Assembly (NCBI GenBank): GCA_020852815.1
Contig: JADZAN010000037.1
Location: 1-41,465 of the forward strand
DNA length: 41,465 bases
DNA from: Gemmatimonadaceae bacterium
GTDB taxonomy: Bacteria > Gemmatimonadota > Gemmatimonadetes > Gemmatimonadales > Gemmatimonadaceae
Direction of reading: 5' to 3'
The position numbers were made by a program, and so were the translations under genes. Every line of letters starts with the position of its first letter. Position 1 is the stretch's first letter. Under the pieces are notes generated by a model. That model was not told where the DNA came from and ran no database searches. It worked only from the letters and a program-made list of their open reading frames with translations. Shown piece after piece: positions 1 through 9,776 of the stretch.

Positions 1-30
1 AGGTTTCGCCCTGCCGGTCTGCTCGCTCAT
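1..30 (-). CDS. 5' end of an outward-reading ORF, possibly a transposase (partial)
   Basis: Ten codons (MSEQTGRAKP) read from an ATG at 30 towards base 1 and off the window. An AGGGAGG ribosome binding site sits six bases upstream, and the same arrangement is present in the right-hand copy at 41436. Its place just inside an element terminus suggests the element's transposase or first gene. Ten residues are too few to assign a family, so that role is inferred. Confidence 0.4.
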   Translation of the reverse strand, partial: MSEQTGRAKP

Positions 31-127
31 GGCATGCCTCCCTTCGCGTCCCGGCCACTCGCCGGTCGAGGGAAGAGTGTCACTCGCTCAGATCGCCCGA
101 AAGTGCGATTTCCGGTGAACCACTACA
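1..127 (-). mobile_element. End of an insertion element / contig-terminal inverted repeat (left copy)
   Basis: These 127 bases are the exact reverse complement of 41339-41465; identity stops at 127/128. Read on the minus strand the element terminus begins TGTAGTGGTTCACC and contains a ribosome binding site and the first codons of a frame running off the window. This looks like one end of an insertion sequence. A perfect match of exactly 127 bases is also what an assembler using k=127 leaves when a contig stops at a repeat, so the true element probably continues outside. The family cannot be named from this end. Confidence 0.75.
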
Positions 128-900
128 GGAGGCGCATGGAGGCTTACGGAGGCGCACGAAGGCGCACGAAGGCGTACGAAGGCGCACGAAGGCGCACGGA
201 GGCTCACGGAGGCTCACGGAGACGACACGGTGGCAAACGAAGAAATGCCACGACGCGCCGAACCCAGCCCCCACGCCCACCTTCCCAGCGAAAGCTGGGA
301 TCCATTTGTCCTCGACGCACGCGCGAAGAGCTGCCTCGGGCGTCCGTGATCGCAACAGCAAAAGCTCGACACGGAGGTTCACGGAGGAGACACGGAGGTT
401 CACGGAGGAGACACGGAGGTTCACGGAGGAGACATGGAGGAGACCAGGAGGCGACACGGAGGAGACATGGAGGAGACCCGGAGGCTCACGGAGGAGACAC
501 GGTGGCAAACGAAGAAATGCCACGACGCGCCGAACCCAGCCCCCACGCCCACCTTCCCAGCGAAAGCTGGGATCCATTTGCCCTCGACACACGCGCGATC
601 GGCTGCCTCGGGCGTCCGTAATCGCAACAACACAAGCTCGACACGGAGGCTCACGGAGGAGACACGGAGGAGACACGGAGGAGACACGGTGGCACACGAA
701 GAAATGCCACGATGCGCCGAACCCAGCCCCCACGCCCATCTTCCCAGCGAAAGCTGGGATCCATTTGTCCTCGGCACACCTGCGATCGGCTGCCTCGGGC
801 GTCCGTGATCGCAACAACACAAATTCGTCACGGAGGAGACACGGAGGAGACACGGAGGCGCACGAAGGAGTGCCGCGACGCGCCCTGATCCTCAACGCAA
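128..900 (+). repeat. Mosaic repeat block, left (direct CACGGAGG repeats plus three GNRA hairpin units)
   Basis: The block is built from dozens of imperfect 8-11 base direct repeats of the CACGGAGG / ACACGGAGGAG type. They are interrupted by three copies of a longer unit that contains the hairpin TCCCAGC-GAAA-GCTGGGA (at 283-300, 555-572 and 742-759). Each hairpin is followed by a conserved stretch of about 80 bases running through CTGCCTCGGGCGTCCGT to CGCAACA. Units 2 and 3 are nearly identical. Open frames of 120-290 codons cross the block on both strands, but they are Arg/Gly/His-rich repeat artefacts with no recognisable domain. I see no gene here. Confidence 0.85.
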
Positions 901-1129
901 TGCTCAGGAGAGAGCAGCGATGGCAGTTCGACGTGGCCACCACCGCTTGGCTTTCAACACAGCTACTCCGTGTTCAAGGGTTTGAGTTGGTGAACCCCGT
1001 TGATCGATCGCCCGCATCCAGCGCTTTCGCGCGCACGTCTTGCCGGCCAGGTACAAAGCCATTTCACGATGACGCCCCGCATTCGTGGCAGTGGTTGCGA
1101 TGCTGGTAGTTCCAAAAGCTTTGAACACG
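901..1129. other. Non-repetitive spacer between repeat blocks, no gene recognised
   Basis: This stretch of about 230 bases separates two repeat blocks of opposite orientation. It has no CACGGAGG units and no hairpin unit. Frames pass through it on both strands, but none shows a start with a ribosome binding site or a recognisable domain. It may be the remnant of whatever originally separated the blocks. Confidence 0.4.
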
Positions 1130-1935
1130 GGGGACACACGGAGGAACGGAGGTACACGGGGAAGACCTCGGCACTGCCGTTCTCCGTGATGCACGGTGTC
1201 AAGCTTCTCCATCGCCGACCCCGGCGCCGCACGCGACCGATCGGGTGCAACGCGAGGACAAATGGGTCCCAGCTTGCGCTGGGACGGTGGGCGGCGGTTC
1301 TGGCACTCACTCGTGCCTCGGCGCTTCCTCCGTGATCGCTCAGCGAATCCTCTGTGATCCCTCCGTGATCGCTCCGCGAATCCTCCGTGATCCTCCGTGA
1401 ATCCTCCGCGATCCTCCGTGTCGTGCTTTTCCATCGCCAACCCCGGCGCCATACGCGACCGATCGGGTGCAACGCCACGGCAAATGGATCCCAGCTTCCG
1501 CTGGGACGGTGGGCGGCGGTTCTGGTCCTCGTTCGTGCCTCGGCGCTTCCTCCGTGATCGCTCCGCGAATCCGTGATCCCTCCGTGATCCTCCGTGAATC
1601 CTCCGCGATCCTCCGTGTCGTGCTTTTCCATCGCCAACCCCGGCGCCGCACGCGACCGGTCGGGTGCAACGCGAGGACAAATGGGTCCCAGCTTGCGCTG
1701 GGACGGTGGGCGGCGGTTCTGGCACTCATTCGCGCCTCGGCGCTTCCTCCGTGATCGCTCAGCGAATCCTCCGTGATCCTCCATGAATCCTCCGCGATCC
1801 TCCGTGTCGTGCTTTTCCATCGCCAACCCCGGCGCCGCACGCGACCGATCGGGTGCAACGCCACGGCAAATGGATCCCAGCTTCCGCTGGGACGGTGGGC
1901 GGCGGTTCTGCCAATCACTCGTGCCTTAGCTCTCG
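1130..1935 (-). repeat. Mosaic repeat block, middle (four inverted GNRA hairpin units, alternating A/B types)
   Basis: Here the repeat family lies in the opposite orientation to the left block. Four hairpins occur at 1267-1284, 1489-1506, 1686-1703 and 1875-1892. Copies 1 and 3 share one loop (GCAA on the minus strand) and copies 2 and 4 share another (GGAA), so the order is A-B-A-B, suggesting duplication of a two-unit segment. Each hairpin is followed (plus strand) by GACGGTGGGCGGCGGTTCTG and then by runs of CTCCGTGATC direct repeats. Long open frames on both strands are repeat artefacts. Confidence 0.85.
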
Positions 1936-2037
1936 AGATGGACGGCGCCGCTGACCCCTCTCCGGCACCGGAAGCGACGCCATGGCCGCCGCCCCACCGA
2001 CCGATTCGAGGACGTGGCGACGCGACACGGGTGACCT

Positions 2038-2062
2038 GCCCTCTCCGGAAAGGGGCGAGGGT
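2038..2062. repeat. Short hairpin upstream of argG
   Basis: CCCTCTCC and GGGGCGAGGG arms form an imperfect GC-rich stem-loop of the kind scattered between genes in many high-GC genomes. It may act as a terminator-like or mRNA-stabilising structure. No T-run follows, so intrinsic termination is unlikely. Confidence 0.4.
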
Positions 2063-2088
2063 ATGAATCGGTGGCCAGACGTAGGTAA

Positions 2089-3474
<1,386 letters not shown>

Positions 3475-3549
3475 ACTCGAGCGCGGCCAGGCGAAGGCAC
3501 CGCACGGCGCGATGGCGTGGTACGACAGCGAGGGTCGAAGGCGCGGGGA

Positions 3550-3708
3550 GGGCCGTGTGCCTTCCGCGACTACGAGCGCACCATCGCCCAGCAGCTGGGC
3601 GACATGTTTGCACCTGGCGGTTTCGACCCGCGGCGCGACGTCGCGGGGGTCATCCTCAACCGCTGGGGGCACGCCTACGTGAGTCCGCAGCCCGGCTTCT
3701 TCTTGGGC
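3550..3708 (+). pseudogene. C-terminal fragment of a spermidine-dehydrogenase-like flavoprotein
   Basis: About 53 codons resemble the C-terminal region of the SpdH-type FAD/NAD(P)-binding amine dehydrogenases: FRDYERTIAQQLGDMF, then GGFDPRRDVAGVILNRWGHAYV, then PQPGFF. The conserved NRWGHAY block is the clearest sign. The rest of the enzyme, including the FAD-binding N-terminus, is absent: argG ends only 75 bases upstream. Similarity stops at about 3708, exactly where the antisense BrnA fragment begins. It is therefore a remnant cut at a recombination junction and not expected to be functional. The family call is from memory of the motif and is moderately sure. Confidence 0.65.
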
Positions 3709-3941
3709 CCCGTCGCTCGGAAGAACGCGATCACGTCGCTGTCGAGCCGAATCGAGATGGCCTCCTTCGCCACCGGCACAACCACCCGCGCCTCCGACCA
3801 GAAATCGTCTGGCAGGTCCCGCAGTTCGACCGGCGCCGTGCGGGCAATCTCGGCGTCGGAGACACGGCGCAAACGCGCGAGGTCAGCGCGACCCTGTGTC
3901 GGCGTCGTCTTGCGGGCAGATCGCTTCGAGACTCTTGGCAT
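3675..3941 (-). pseudogene. brnA: BrnA-like antitoxin, C-terminally truncated
   Basis: The reading frame shows the BrnA core: a charged N-terminus, SDAEIARTAPVELRDLPDDF, then FWSEARVVVP and the ribbon-helix-helix start KEAISIRLDSDVIAFFRATG. A complete BrnA continues with a GYQTRIN-type segment and about 15 more residues. Here the frame switches after about 3707 into antisense flavoprotein sequence (PKKKPGCGLT) and stops, so the second helix of the DNA-binding fold is missing. The chosen ATG at 3941 overlaps the end of the brnT fragment, as in intact brnTA operons. In the family, BrnA neutralises BrnT and represses the operon; this copy probably does neither. Confidence 0.7.
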
Positions 3942-4143
3942 AACGCTGGCGCTCCTTGCGACTGCTGACTCGGGCACTGATCACGCGGCGCACAATGGAA
4001 CCGTCCGCGGCAATCCGATCGGTGAACACGACGGTGAGCGGGATGCCGTCAGCGAGGCCAAGGGCGATCACGCGATGCTCGCCATAGTCCTGCCGCGGCG
4101 ACGAATGCCCAGCCTGTTCACCGGCGGCTGCACCGGCACGCAC
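3883..4143 (-). pseudogene. brnT: BrnT-like ribonuclease toxin, N-terminally truncated
   Basis: From about 4107 downward the frame matches the C-terminal two thirds of BrnT (DUF497): GEHRVIALGLADG, LTVVFTDR, RRVISARVSSRKERQRYAKS. The family's N-terminal FEWDPxKxxxNxxKHGV segment is missing, and the residues before it here (MRAGAAAGEQAG) are unrelated. BrnT is a RelE-fold mRNA endonuclease; loss of the first strand and helix should inactivate it. It sits directly upstream of, and overlaps, the brnA fragment, and its 5' side abuts the end of the beta-lactamase-like gene at 4175. Together the two fragments mark a decayed toxin-antitoxin module. Confidence 0.72.
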
Positions 4144-4174
4144 CGCACCGCACGATCACTCGACCGCCGCCCCG

Positions 4175-5656
4175 CTACCTGATCCGCCGCATCATATAGT
4201 TTGTCCGCGCCCGGAACACCCTCCCGTCGCTCCCGCGGTCGAAGCGCATGATCTCGCCGCCCTCGCCGTCCTTCCGGATCTCCTGGAAGGCATCGTCGCC
4301 GATCTTCTTCCAACGGGTGATCCCCTTCACCGGCTCATCGCTCGGCACGTGCATCGTCGCCAGCCCGCCTTTCCAGCGAATCACCTCCATCTCGCCGCCA
4401 AAGCTCCAGTACGTCCCGATGTACGCGTCGAGTGATGCATCGGCCGCCTTGAGTGCGCGTGCCGTGTCGGCGAGTGCCTCCTTGAGCGCGGGGGCGAGGA
4501 ACTCGTACCCCTGTTGCGCGAGCGACGTCGCATTCGCGTCGCCGGCGTTGGTCATCACGATCGAGGCGATCTTGTCCTCGGGCTGCAGCGTGAGCTGGGT
4601 GCGGTAGCCGGGGCAGCTCCCGCCGTGCCCCACAAACGTCTTCTCCCCCTTGCGCCAGACCTCGAAGCCAAGTCCCCAGGTGGTTTCCCACGAGGGATCG
4701 GTGAAGTGCACGCGTTGCATCTCGCGGAGCGTGGGCTTGGACAGGATGGCGCTCCCGCCCGTGGCGCCATTTCCCGCGAGGACGCGGAACTGCCAGGCGG
4801 CGAACTTCGCGAGGTCGAGCGGCGTCGACGCGTAGCCCGCTGCCGCCGCCATCGCCTTGGTCTGGTAGGGGGGCATGACGTGACGGCTCCCGTCGCGCTC
4901 CGCGGCGCTGTAGCCGATGGCCAGCGTCTTGCCCCGCGCCGCCGCCGGGTACTCGGTGAAGGTGCTCGTTAGGCCCAGCGGGGCGTTGATGTGCGAGGTG
5001 ACATAGTCGCTCCACGGTTCGCCCGAGACCGCCGACACGACAGCGCCCAGCAGGGTGAAGCCCAGGTTCGAGTACTGGAAGTAGCGCTCGGGGCGATACT
5101 CGACCTCGCGGTCCTTCACCCCCTTTACCAGTTCGTCGAAGGAGGGAAACATCATCGCCGGCTCCAGCCACAGCGTGTCGGCGAGCTCGCGTTGCAGCCC
5201 CGAGGCGTGAGTGAGGAGCCCCTCGACGGTGATCGCCCCCTCGTCTGCATAACGAGACTTGGGCGTGAACCAGGGCAGGTGCTTGGAGACCGGGTCGTCG
5301 AGGCGGAGCTTTCCCGCATCTCGCAGCTGCAACGTGGCGATGCTGGTGAAGAGCTTGGAGATGGAGCAGATGCTGTACGCGGTGTTCGCCGTCGCCGGGA
5401 TCTTCCGCTCGGCGTCCATGTAGCCGCTTCCCCCCTGCCAGATCACGTCCTGGTCTACGACGAGCGCCGCCGACGCCCCCGGGATCCGCTTCCAGGCGCG
5501 CTGGGCATCGAGCCACTTCTCATAGGCCGTGAGTGCCTCCTGCACGCGCGGGTGCTGGGCGACGCCTTGCGCCTGCACGCCTGCGGCCGGGGCGGCGATG
5601 GAGAGGGCGATGACTGCGGCGAGGAGCGCGCGGCGCGCGCGGGTGCGATCCGTCAT
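4175..5656 (-). CDS. Exported class C beta-lactamase-family serine hydrolase
   Basis: A 493-residue protein with a signal peptide (cleavage near AAGVQAQ, residue 30) followed by a class C beta-lactamase/transpeptidase-like domain. The SxxK nucleophile motif is SISK (98-101), the YxN motif is Y195-S-N197, and the HGG that replaces KTG is at 344-346. These three motifs in this order define the family, which includes D-aminopeptidases, esterases and PBP4*-type enzymes. A C-terminal extension of about 120 residues (from about 375) resembles the lipocalin-like tail of such proteins. The substrate cannot be told. It is divergent from the Mo-oxidoreductase pair, with 214 bases between starts that probably hold both promoters. 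Confidence 0.88.
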   Translation of the reverse strand: MTDRTRARRALLAAVIALSIAAPAAGVQAQGVAQHPRVQEALTAYEKWLDAQRAWKRIPGASAALVVDQDVIWQGGSGYMDAERKIPATANTAYSICSISKLFTSIATLQLRDAGKLRLDDPVSKHLPWFTPKSRYADEGAITVEGLLTHASGLQRELADTLWLEPAMMFPSFDELVKGVKDREVEYRPERYFQYSNLGFTLLGAVVSAVSGEPWSDYVTSHINAPLGLTSTFTEYPAAARGKTLAIGYSAAERDGSRHVMPPYQTKAMAAAAGYASTPLDLAKFAAWQFRVLAGNGATGGSAILSKPTLREMQRVHFTDPSWETTWGLGFEVWRKGEKTFVGHGGSCPGYRTQLTLQPEDKIASIVMTNAGDANATSLAQQGYEFLAPALKEALADTARALKAADASLDAYIGTYWSFGGEMEVIRWKGGLATMHVPSDEPVKGITRWKKIGDDAFQEIRKDGEGGEIMRFDRGSDGRVFRARTNYMMRRIR

Positions 5657-5870
5657 GGGAGGCTCGTGATGGGTGAGGCTGGCGGCCTTAAGCTCCCGGT
5701 TATGGCGCGTGGCGCAAGGAGGGCTTCGTCGCGTCGCTGGCGCATCGCCCTGCCTGCAGGGGACTCGGCAATGGCGGCGCGCTTGACCGGTGCCGAGGCG
5801 TGCACGATGTTCGCAGGAGTCCCGCGGCCCACCAACAGCATCCGACTGTCGCTTTCATCCCGTTCCGGTC

Positions 5871-6323
5871 ATGGCGATCTACGACCTCACGATCAACGGC
5901 AAGTCCCAGAAGGTAGACGTGGCGCCCGACACGCCCGTGCTCTGGGTCCTTCGGGACCATGTGAAGCTGCTGGGGACCAAGTACGGATGCGGGATCGCCC
6001 AGTGTGGCGCCTGCACCATTCATTTGGGTAAGGTCGCCGTGCGCTCCTGCACGTTGCCGGTCTCCGCGGTGGGCAACCAGCCGATCACCACCATCGAGGG
6101 CTTGTCGGACGACGGCGACCATGCCGTGCAGAAGGCGTGGCTGGAGCACGATGTGGCACAGTGCGGCTACTGTCAGGCCGGACAGATCATGAGTGCCGTC
6201 GCACTGCTCAACAGCAATCCCACGCCGAGCGACGCGGATATCGAGTCCGCGATGAGCGGCAACATCTGTCGGTGCGCCACCTACCTGCGCATCAAGGCCG
6301 CCATCAAGTCGGCCGCGGAGTGA
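5871..6323 (+). CDS. Mo-hydroxylase small subunit, 2Fe-2S (isoquinoline 1-oxidoreductase alpha type)
   Basis: A 150-residue iron-sulfur subunit of the xanthine oxidase family. The plant-type 2Fe-2S cluster cysteines are C40, C45, C48 and C60; the second cluster uses C98, C101, C133 and C135 in the CGYCQAGQ and NICRCATY motifs. It passes electrons from the molybdenum centre in the next gene's product to an external acceptor; no FAD subunit is encoded here. The ATG at 5871 gives the usual N-terminus [11 protein letters not shown]; upstream in-frame codons are not conserved in character. The stop is three bases before the next start, so the two genes form an operon. Confidence 0.93.
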   Translation: MAIYDLTINGKSQKVDVAPDTPVLWVLRDHVKLLGTKYGCGIAQCGACTIHLGKVAVRSCTLPVSAVGNQPITTIEGLSDDGDHAVQKAWLEHDVAQCGYCQAGQIMSAVALLNSNPTPSDADIESAMSGNICRCATYLRIKAAIKSAAE

Positions 6324-6326
6324 CGT

Positions 6327-8618
6327 ATGGATCGCGAGACGCCAGCCACGACTGACATGCCCATCGTCAGCACGACGTATAGCCGACGTTCATTCCTCAA
6401 GACCACGGCGCTGGCCGGCGGTGGTCTCGTCCTCAGCTTCAGCTGGTTGGCCGGTTGCACGCCGACCGACGAGGAGCTTCGGACCCTTCCGAAGGAATGG
6501 TTCGACTTCAACAGTTACCTGAAGATCGGGGAGAACGGCGTCGTCAGCATCATGTCGCCCAACCCGGAGTTCGGGCAGAACGTGATCACGTCGATGCCGA
6601 TGGTCGTGGCAGACGAACTCGATGTCGACTGGAAGGATGTCGTCGTGGAGCAGGCGCCGCACGATCCCGCGAAGTTTCCCGACGCCATGTTTGGGCAGTT
6701 CACCGGCGGGAGCCGCGGCGTCTCCAGCAAGTGGAAGGCGCTGCGCACGGCCGGCGCCTCCGCGCGCCAGATGCTGCGATCGGCCGCGGCACAGGCGTGG
6801 AACGTCCCGGTCGAGGAGATCACGACCGCCGCCGGTGTCCTGAAGCACGCCGCCAGCGGCAAGTCGGCGCGTTACGGAGAGATGGCCTCCGCCGCCGCCA
6901 AGCTCCCGGTGCCAAAGGACGTGCCGCTCAAGGCGGTCAAGGATTTCACGATCATCGGCACGTCGCGAAAGAACGTGGAAGGGCGAAAGATCGTGACAGG
7001 GAAGCCGCTCTTCGGGATGGACTATCAGGCGGAGGGGATGCTGATCGCCATGATCGTGCATCCGCCGGCGTTTGGCATGCGCCCCAAGTCGGTGGACGAC
7101 GCCGCCGTCAGGTCGATGCCCGGCATCACCGACGTCTTCACGATCAGCACGCTGCCCAACGATCAGGAGCGGGGCCCCTTCGACGTCAACGCCTTCCCGG
7201 AGCTGGTGGTGGTGGTGGGGCGCAGCACGTGGGAGGTGATGAAGGCTAAAAAGGCGCTGCAGGTGTCGTGGGAAACCGCGCCGAGCGCCTCCTTCGTCGT
7301 CGCCGGCTTCGGCAACAAGGCGACCGTGACCGTCCCCGCGGGATTGGAGGACACGGCCACGCACCAGGCGCGCATGGAGTCGCTGGCGGCCAGGCCGGGG
7401 CGTGTGGTGCGAAAGGACGGCGACCCCGCCGGCGCCTTCAAGCGCGCGGCCAAGGTCATCGAGCGCAGCTACACGGCGCCCTTCCTCGCGCACAACTGCA
7501 TGGAGCCCATGAACTTCTTCGCCCACGTGACCGCCGACCGCGTCAAGGTTGCCGGTCCGTTGCAGGCGCCGGGCTTCGTCGAGCCAACGCTCGCCGCGCG
7601 GCTGGGAGTCCCCGCGGACAAGATCGACATCGAGATGACGCGCATGGGGGGCGGCTTTGGACGGCGCGCCTATTCGCACTACCTCATCGAAGCGGCGCTC
7701 ATCTCGCAGCGGGTGAAGGCACCGGTCAAGTTGATCTACACGCGCGAAGACGACATGAGCACCGGGATCTATCGCCCGGCGTATCATGCCACCTACCGCG
7801 CCGCGCTCGACGCGGACAACACGCTCATCGCCCTGCACGTGAAGGCTGGTGGCGTCCCCGAGAGCCCGCTCTTCGCCAATCGCTTCCCGGCTGGGGCTGT
7901 CGACAACTACCTGGCCGAAGACTGGTCGATTCCGTCGAACATCACCGTCGGCGCCTTCAGGGCGCCGCGCTCCAACTTCATCGCGGGGGCCGAGCAGTCG
8001 TTCCTCGATGAGGTCGCCGAGGCAGCGGGGAAGGATCCCATCGAGTTCCGTCTCGACCTGCTCAAGCGCGCGATGGCGAAACCGGTGGGTACCGGCAACG
8101 AGTACGAAGCCGATCGCTACATCGGCGTGCTCGAGATGGTGCGCGACAAGTCAGCGTGGGCAACTCCTCCAGCCGGCGTGCACCGCGGCGTTGCGGCCTA
8201 CTTCTGCCACGAGAGCTATGCCGCGCACGTGCTGGACCTGACCATCGAGGATGGAAGGCCGGTCGTGCAGAAGGTGACCTCCGCCATCGACTGCGGCATC
8301 GTGGTCAATGCCGACGCCGCCACCAACATGGTCCAGGGTGCGGTCATCGACGGCATCGGCAACGCGCTGTTTGGCACGATGACGTTCAGGAACGGCGCGC
8401 CGGAGAAGACCAACTTCGACAGCTATCGCATGATTCGGATGCGCGAGGCGCCGAAGGCGATCGACGTCCATTTCGTGAAGAGCGAGGTCGACCCCACCGG
8501 ACTCGGTGAGCCGCCCTTCCCACCCATCTTCGGCGCGATTGCCAACGCCATGTACAAGGCGACGGGGAAGCGGTTGTACCAGCAGCCGTTCTTTGGGGAG
8601 AAACCGGTGCTCGGCTAG
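6327..8618 (+). CDS. Mo-hydroxylase large subunit, Tat-exported (isoquinoline 1-oxidoreductase beta type)
   Basis: A 763-residue molybdopterin-binding subunit. It starts with a twin-arginine signal SRRSFLK (19-25) followed by a hydrophobic stretch and LAGC (41-44), so it is likely exported folded and possibly lipid-anchored. The body has the aldehyde oxidase/xanthine dehydrogenase large-subunit layout: GGSRGVSSKW, the paired Mo-binding regions MGGGFGRRAY and VGAFRAPRSNF, and C-terminal GLGEPPFPPI with the conserved glutamate that acts as base in the family. IorB-type subunits fuse this domain to a signal, as here. The substrate is an aldehyde or N-heterocycle; the sequence does not show which. 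Translation is probably coupled to the small subunit (3-base gap). Confidence 0.92.
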   Translation: MDRETPATTDMPIVSTTYSRRSFLKTTALAGGGLVLSFSWLAGCTPTDEELRTLPKEWFDFNSYLKIGENGVVSIMSPNPEFGQNVITSMPMVVADELDVDWKDVVVEQAPHDPAKFPDAMFGQFTGGSRGVSSKWKALRTAGASARQMLRSAAAQAWNVPVEEITTAAGVLKHAASGKSARYGEMASAAAKLPVPKDVPLKAVKDFTIIGTSRKNVEGRKIVTGKPLFGMDYQAEGMLIAMIVHPPAFGMRPKSVDDAAVRSMPGITDVFTISTLPNDQERGPFDVNAFPELVVVVGRSTWEVMKAKKALQVSWETAPSASFVVAGFGNKATVTVPAGLEDTATHQARMESLAARPGRVVRKDGDPAGAFKRAAKVIERSYTAPFLAHNCMEPMNFFAHVTADRVKVAGPLQAPGFVEPTLAARLGVPADKIDIEMTRMGGGFGRRAYSHYLIEAALISQRVKAPVKLIYTREDDMSTGIYRPAYHATYRAALDADNTLIALHVKAGGVPESPLFANRFPAGAVDNYLAEDWSIPSNITVGAFRAPRSNFIAGAEQSFLDEVAEAAGKDPIEFRLDLLKRAMAKPVGTGNEYEADRYIGVLEMVRDKSAWATPPAGVHRGVAAYFCHESYAAHVLDLTIEDGRPVVQKVTSAIDCGIVVNADAATNMVQGAVIDGIGNALFGTMTFRNGAPEKTNFDSYRMIRMREAPKAIDVHFVKSEVDPTGLGEPPFPPIFGAIANAMYKATGKRLYQQPFFGEKPVLG

Positions 8619-8649
8619 CCTGCGACGCACGCAAGCGAACGCCCGGCGC

Positions 8650-9558
8650 TCACTTCAGCGAGCGCAGGAAGTCGAGCACCGCTGCGTTGAATGCCGCCGG
8701 GTTCTGTCGCGGCGATCCGTGGCCGGCCTGCGGGATCACCACGCGCGTCGCGCGCGGGAGTTGTTCCTTGAGCGCGTCGGAGAGGAAGAGGTTCACCGGG
8801 TTCGTCGACTGGCCGTGGATCAGGAGGATCGGCATGCCTAACGCGCGCACCGCCTCTTTCGACAGGTTGGGATAGGGATCTCTGGCGGCCGTGATCGCCC
8901 GGAAGTATCCCACGTTGTCCATCACCGTGCGCCGGCGCTCCGGGGGGAGGCGATCCAGCGTTCCCTCGCCATCGAACGCATCGATGAAGACCCGCATCCC
9001 GCCCTCGTCATCGCCACGCGCAAAGAGCGGCGCCGCGCGCTCGTGCGTGCGGGCCATGAAGTCGCGATAGAGGGGGGCGCCGGTCGGCGACGACGCGGCC
9101 CAGGCGAGGAGCGGCGCTTCGGCCAGCACCATCGAGCGCACGAGCTCGGGGTGCTTGAGCGACAGGACGAGCGCGGCGAAGGCTCCGATCGAAGTCCCCA
9201 CCAGGTGCACGCGTCCGAGCCCGAGCTGGTTGATGAAGCCCGCCAGGTCGTCGGCATCGAGGAGTGGCGAGTAGTCGGCACGCGGCGGGTTGTCGTTCGG
9301 GTAGTGATACCGGCGACTGTACGACAGGACGCGGTATTGCGGCGAGAACGCCGCCATCTGCGGTCCCCACATGCGGTAGTCGCCCTGCCCGCCGTGCAGC
9401 AGGATGAGCGGCTCGCCCTGGCCCTGTTCGATGTAGTGCAGCTCCGCGCCGTTGACGACGATGCGCGTGGGGGTGGGGGGTTGGGCGGGGGCCGCCGAGG
9501 GCACCGCCTGGAGGGCGGAGGCAAGTGCGATCGCTGATGTTACGGTGCGGAGATTCAT
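8650..9558 (-). CDS. Exported alpha/beta hydrolase
   Basis: A 302-residue alpha/beta-hydrolase fold protein with an N-terminal signal peptide (cut near SAAPAQ, residue 26). The oxyanion-hole motif HGGQG follows strand 3, the nucleophile elbow is GTSIG (S123), and the C-terminal histidine lies in QAGHGSP; an acid near IHGQS is expected. Family members hydrolyse esters, lactones or C-C bonds; the substrate is not deducible. I chose the ATG at 9558 because it gives a clean signal peptide; an in-frame start at 9636 would add 26 residues antisense to nothing useful and would overlap a degraded pRiA4b-type fragment. It converges on the Mo-oxidoreductase operon. Confidence 0.88.
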   Translation of the reverse strand: MNLRTVTSAIALASALQAVPSAAPAQPPTPTRIVVNGAELHYIEQGQGEPLILLHGGQGDYRMWGPQMAAFSPQYRVLSYSRRYHYPNDNPPRADYSPLLDADDLAGFINQLGLGRVHLVGTSIGAFAALVLSLKHPELVRSMVLAEAPLLAWAASSPTGAPLYRDFMARTHERAAPLFARGDDEGGMRVFIDAFDGEGTLDRLPPERRRTVMDNVGYFRAITAARDPYPNLSKEAVRALGMPILLIHGQSTNPVNLFLSDALKEQLPRATRVVIPQAGHGSPRQNPAAFNAAVLDFLRSLK

Positions 9559-9598
9559 GTGCTCGTCTGTGCCTCGGTTGAGAGGCGCTGCGACAGAT

Positions 9599-9730
9599 CC
9601 ACCCAAAGCACTCCTGCAGCACTCGATGAAGGACATCGAGCGAGAACACGTCGGGCACCACGACTTGTCGCCAGATCTCGGGCTCGACGTCCCGCAGCAC
9701 GATGCGGAGCTCGAGGGCTTGCGGCAGTGA
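9599..9730 (-). pseudogene. N-terminal fragment of a plasmid pRiA4b ORF-3-family protein
   Basis: About 44 codons read LELRIVLRDVEPEIWRQVVVP and then LDVLHRVLQECFGW, which is the N-terminal signature of the pRiA4b ORF-3 family (often annotated as an IS1096 passenger TnpR-like protein). The remaining 120 or more residues are missing; after FGW the frame runs into sequence overlapping the hydrolase's 5' end. No start codon with a ribosome binding site is evident. It looks like a remnant of a mobile-element passenger gene. Confidence 0.6.
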
Positions 9731-9776
9731 CTTGGTGCGCGGTGTGCCGAGCCACCCTCGATCGCGCGGGATCCAC

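Noticed and set aside
128-900. The regularly spaced repeats as a CRISPR array.
   Set aside because: Units are 8-11 bases or about 200 bases, irregular, with near-identical rather than unique spacers, and no cas gene is present.
8831-8845. CCTAACG heptamers at gene interiors and ends outside the array (also near 30815, 36255, 40731).
   Set aside because: They match the core heptamer but have no paired arms; the motif is simply common in this genome.
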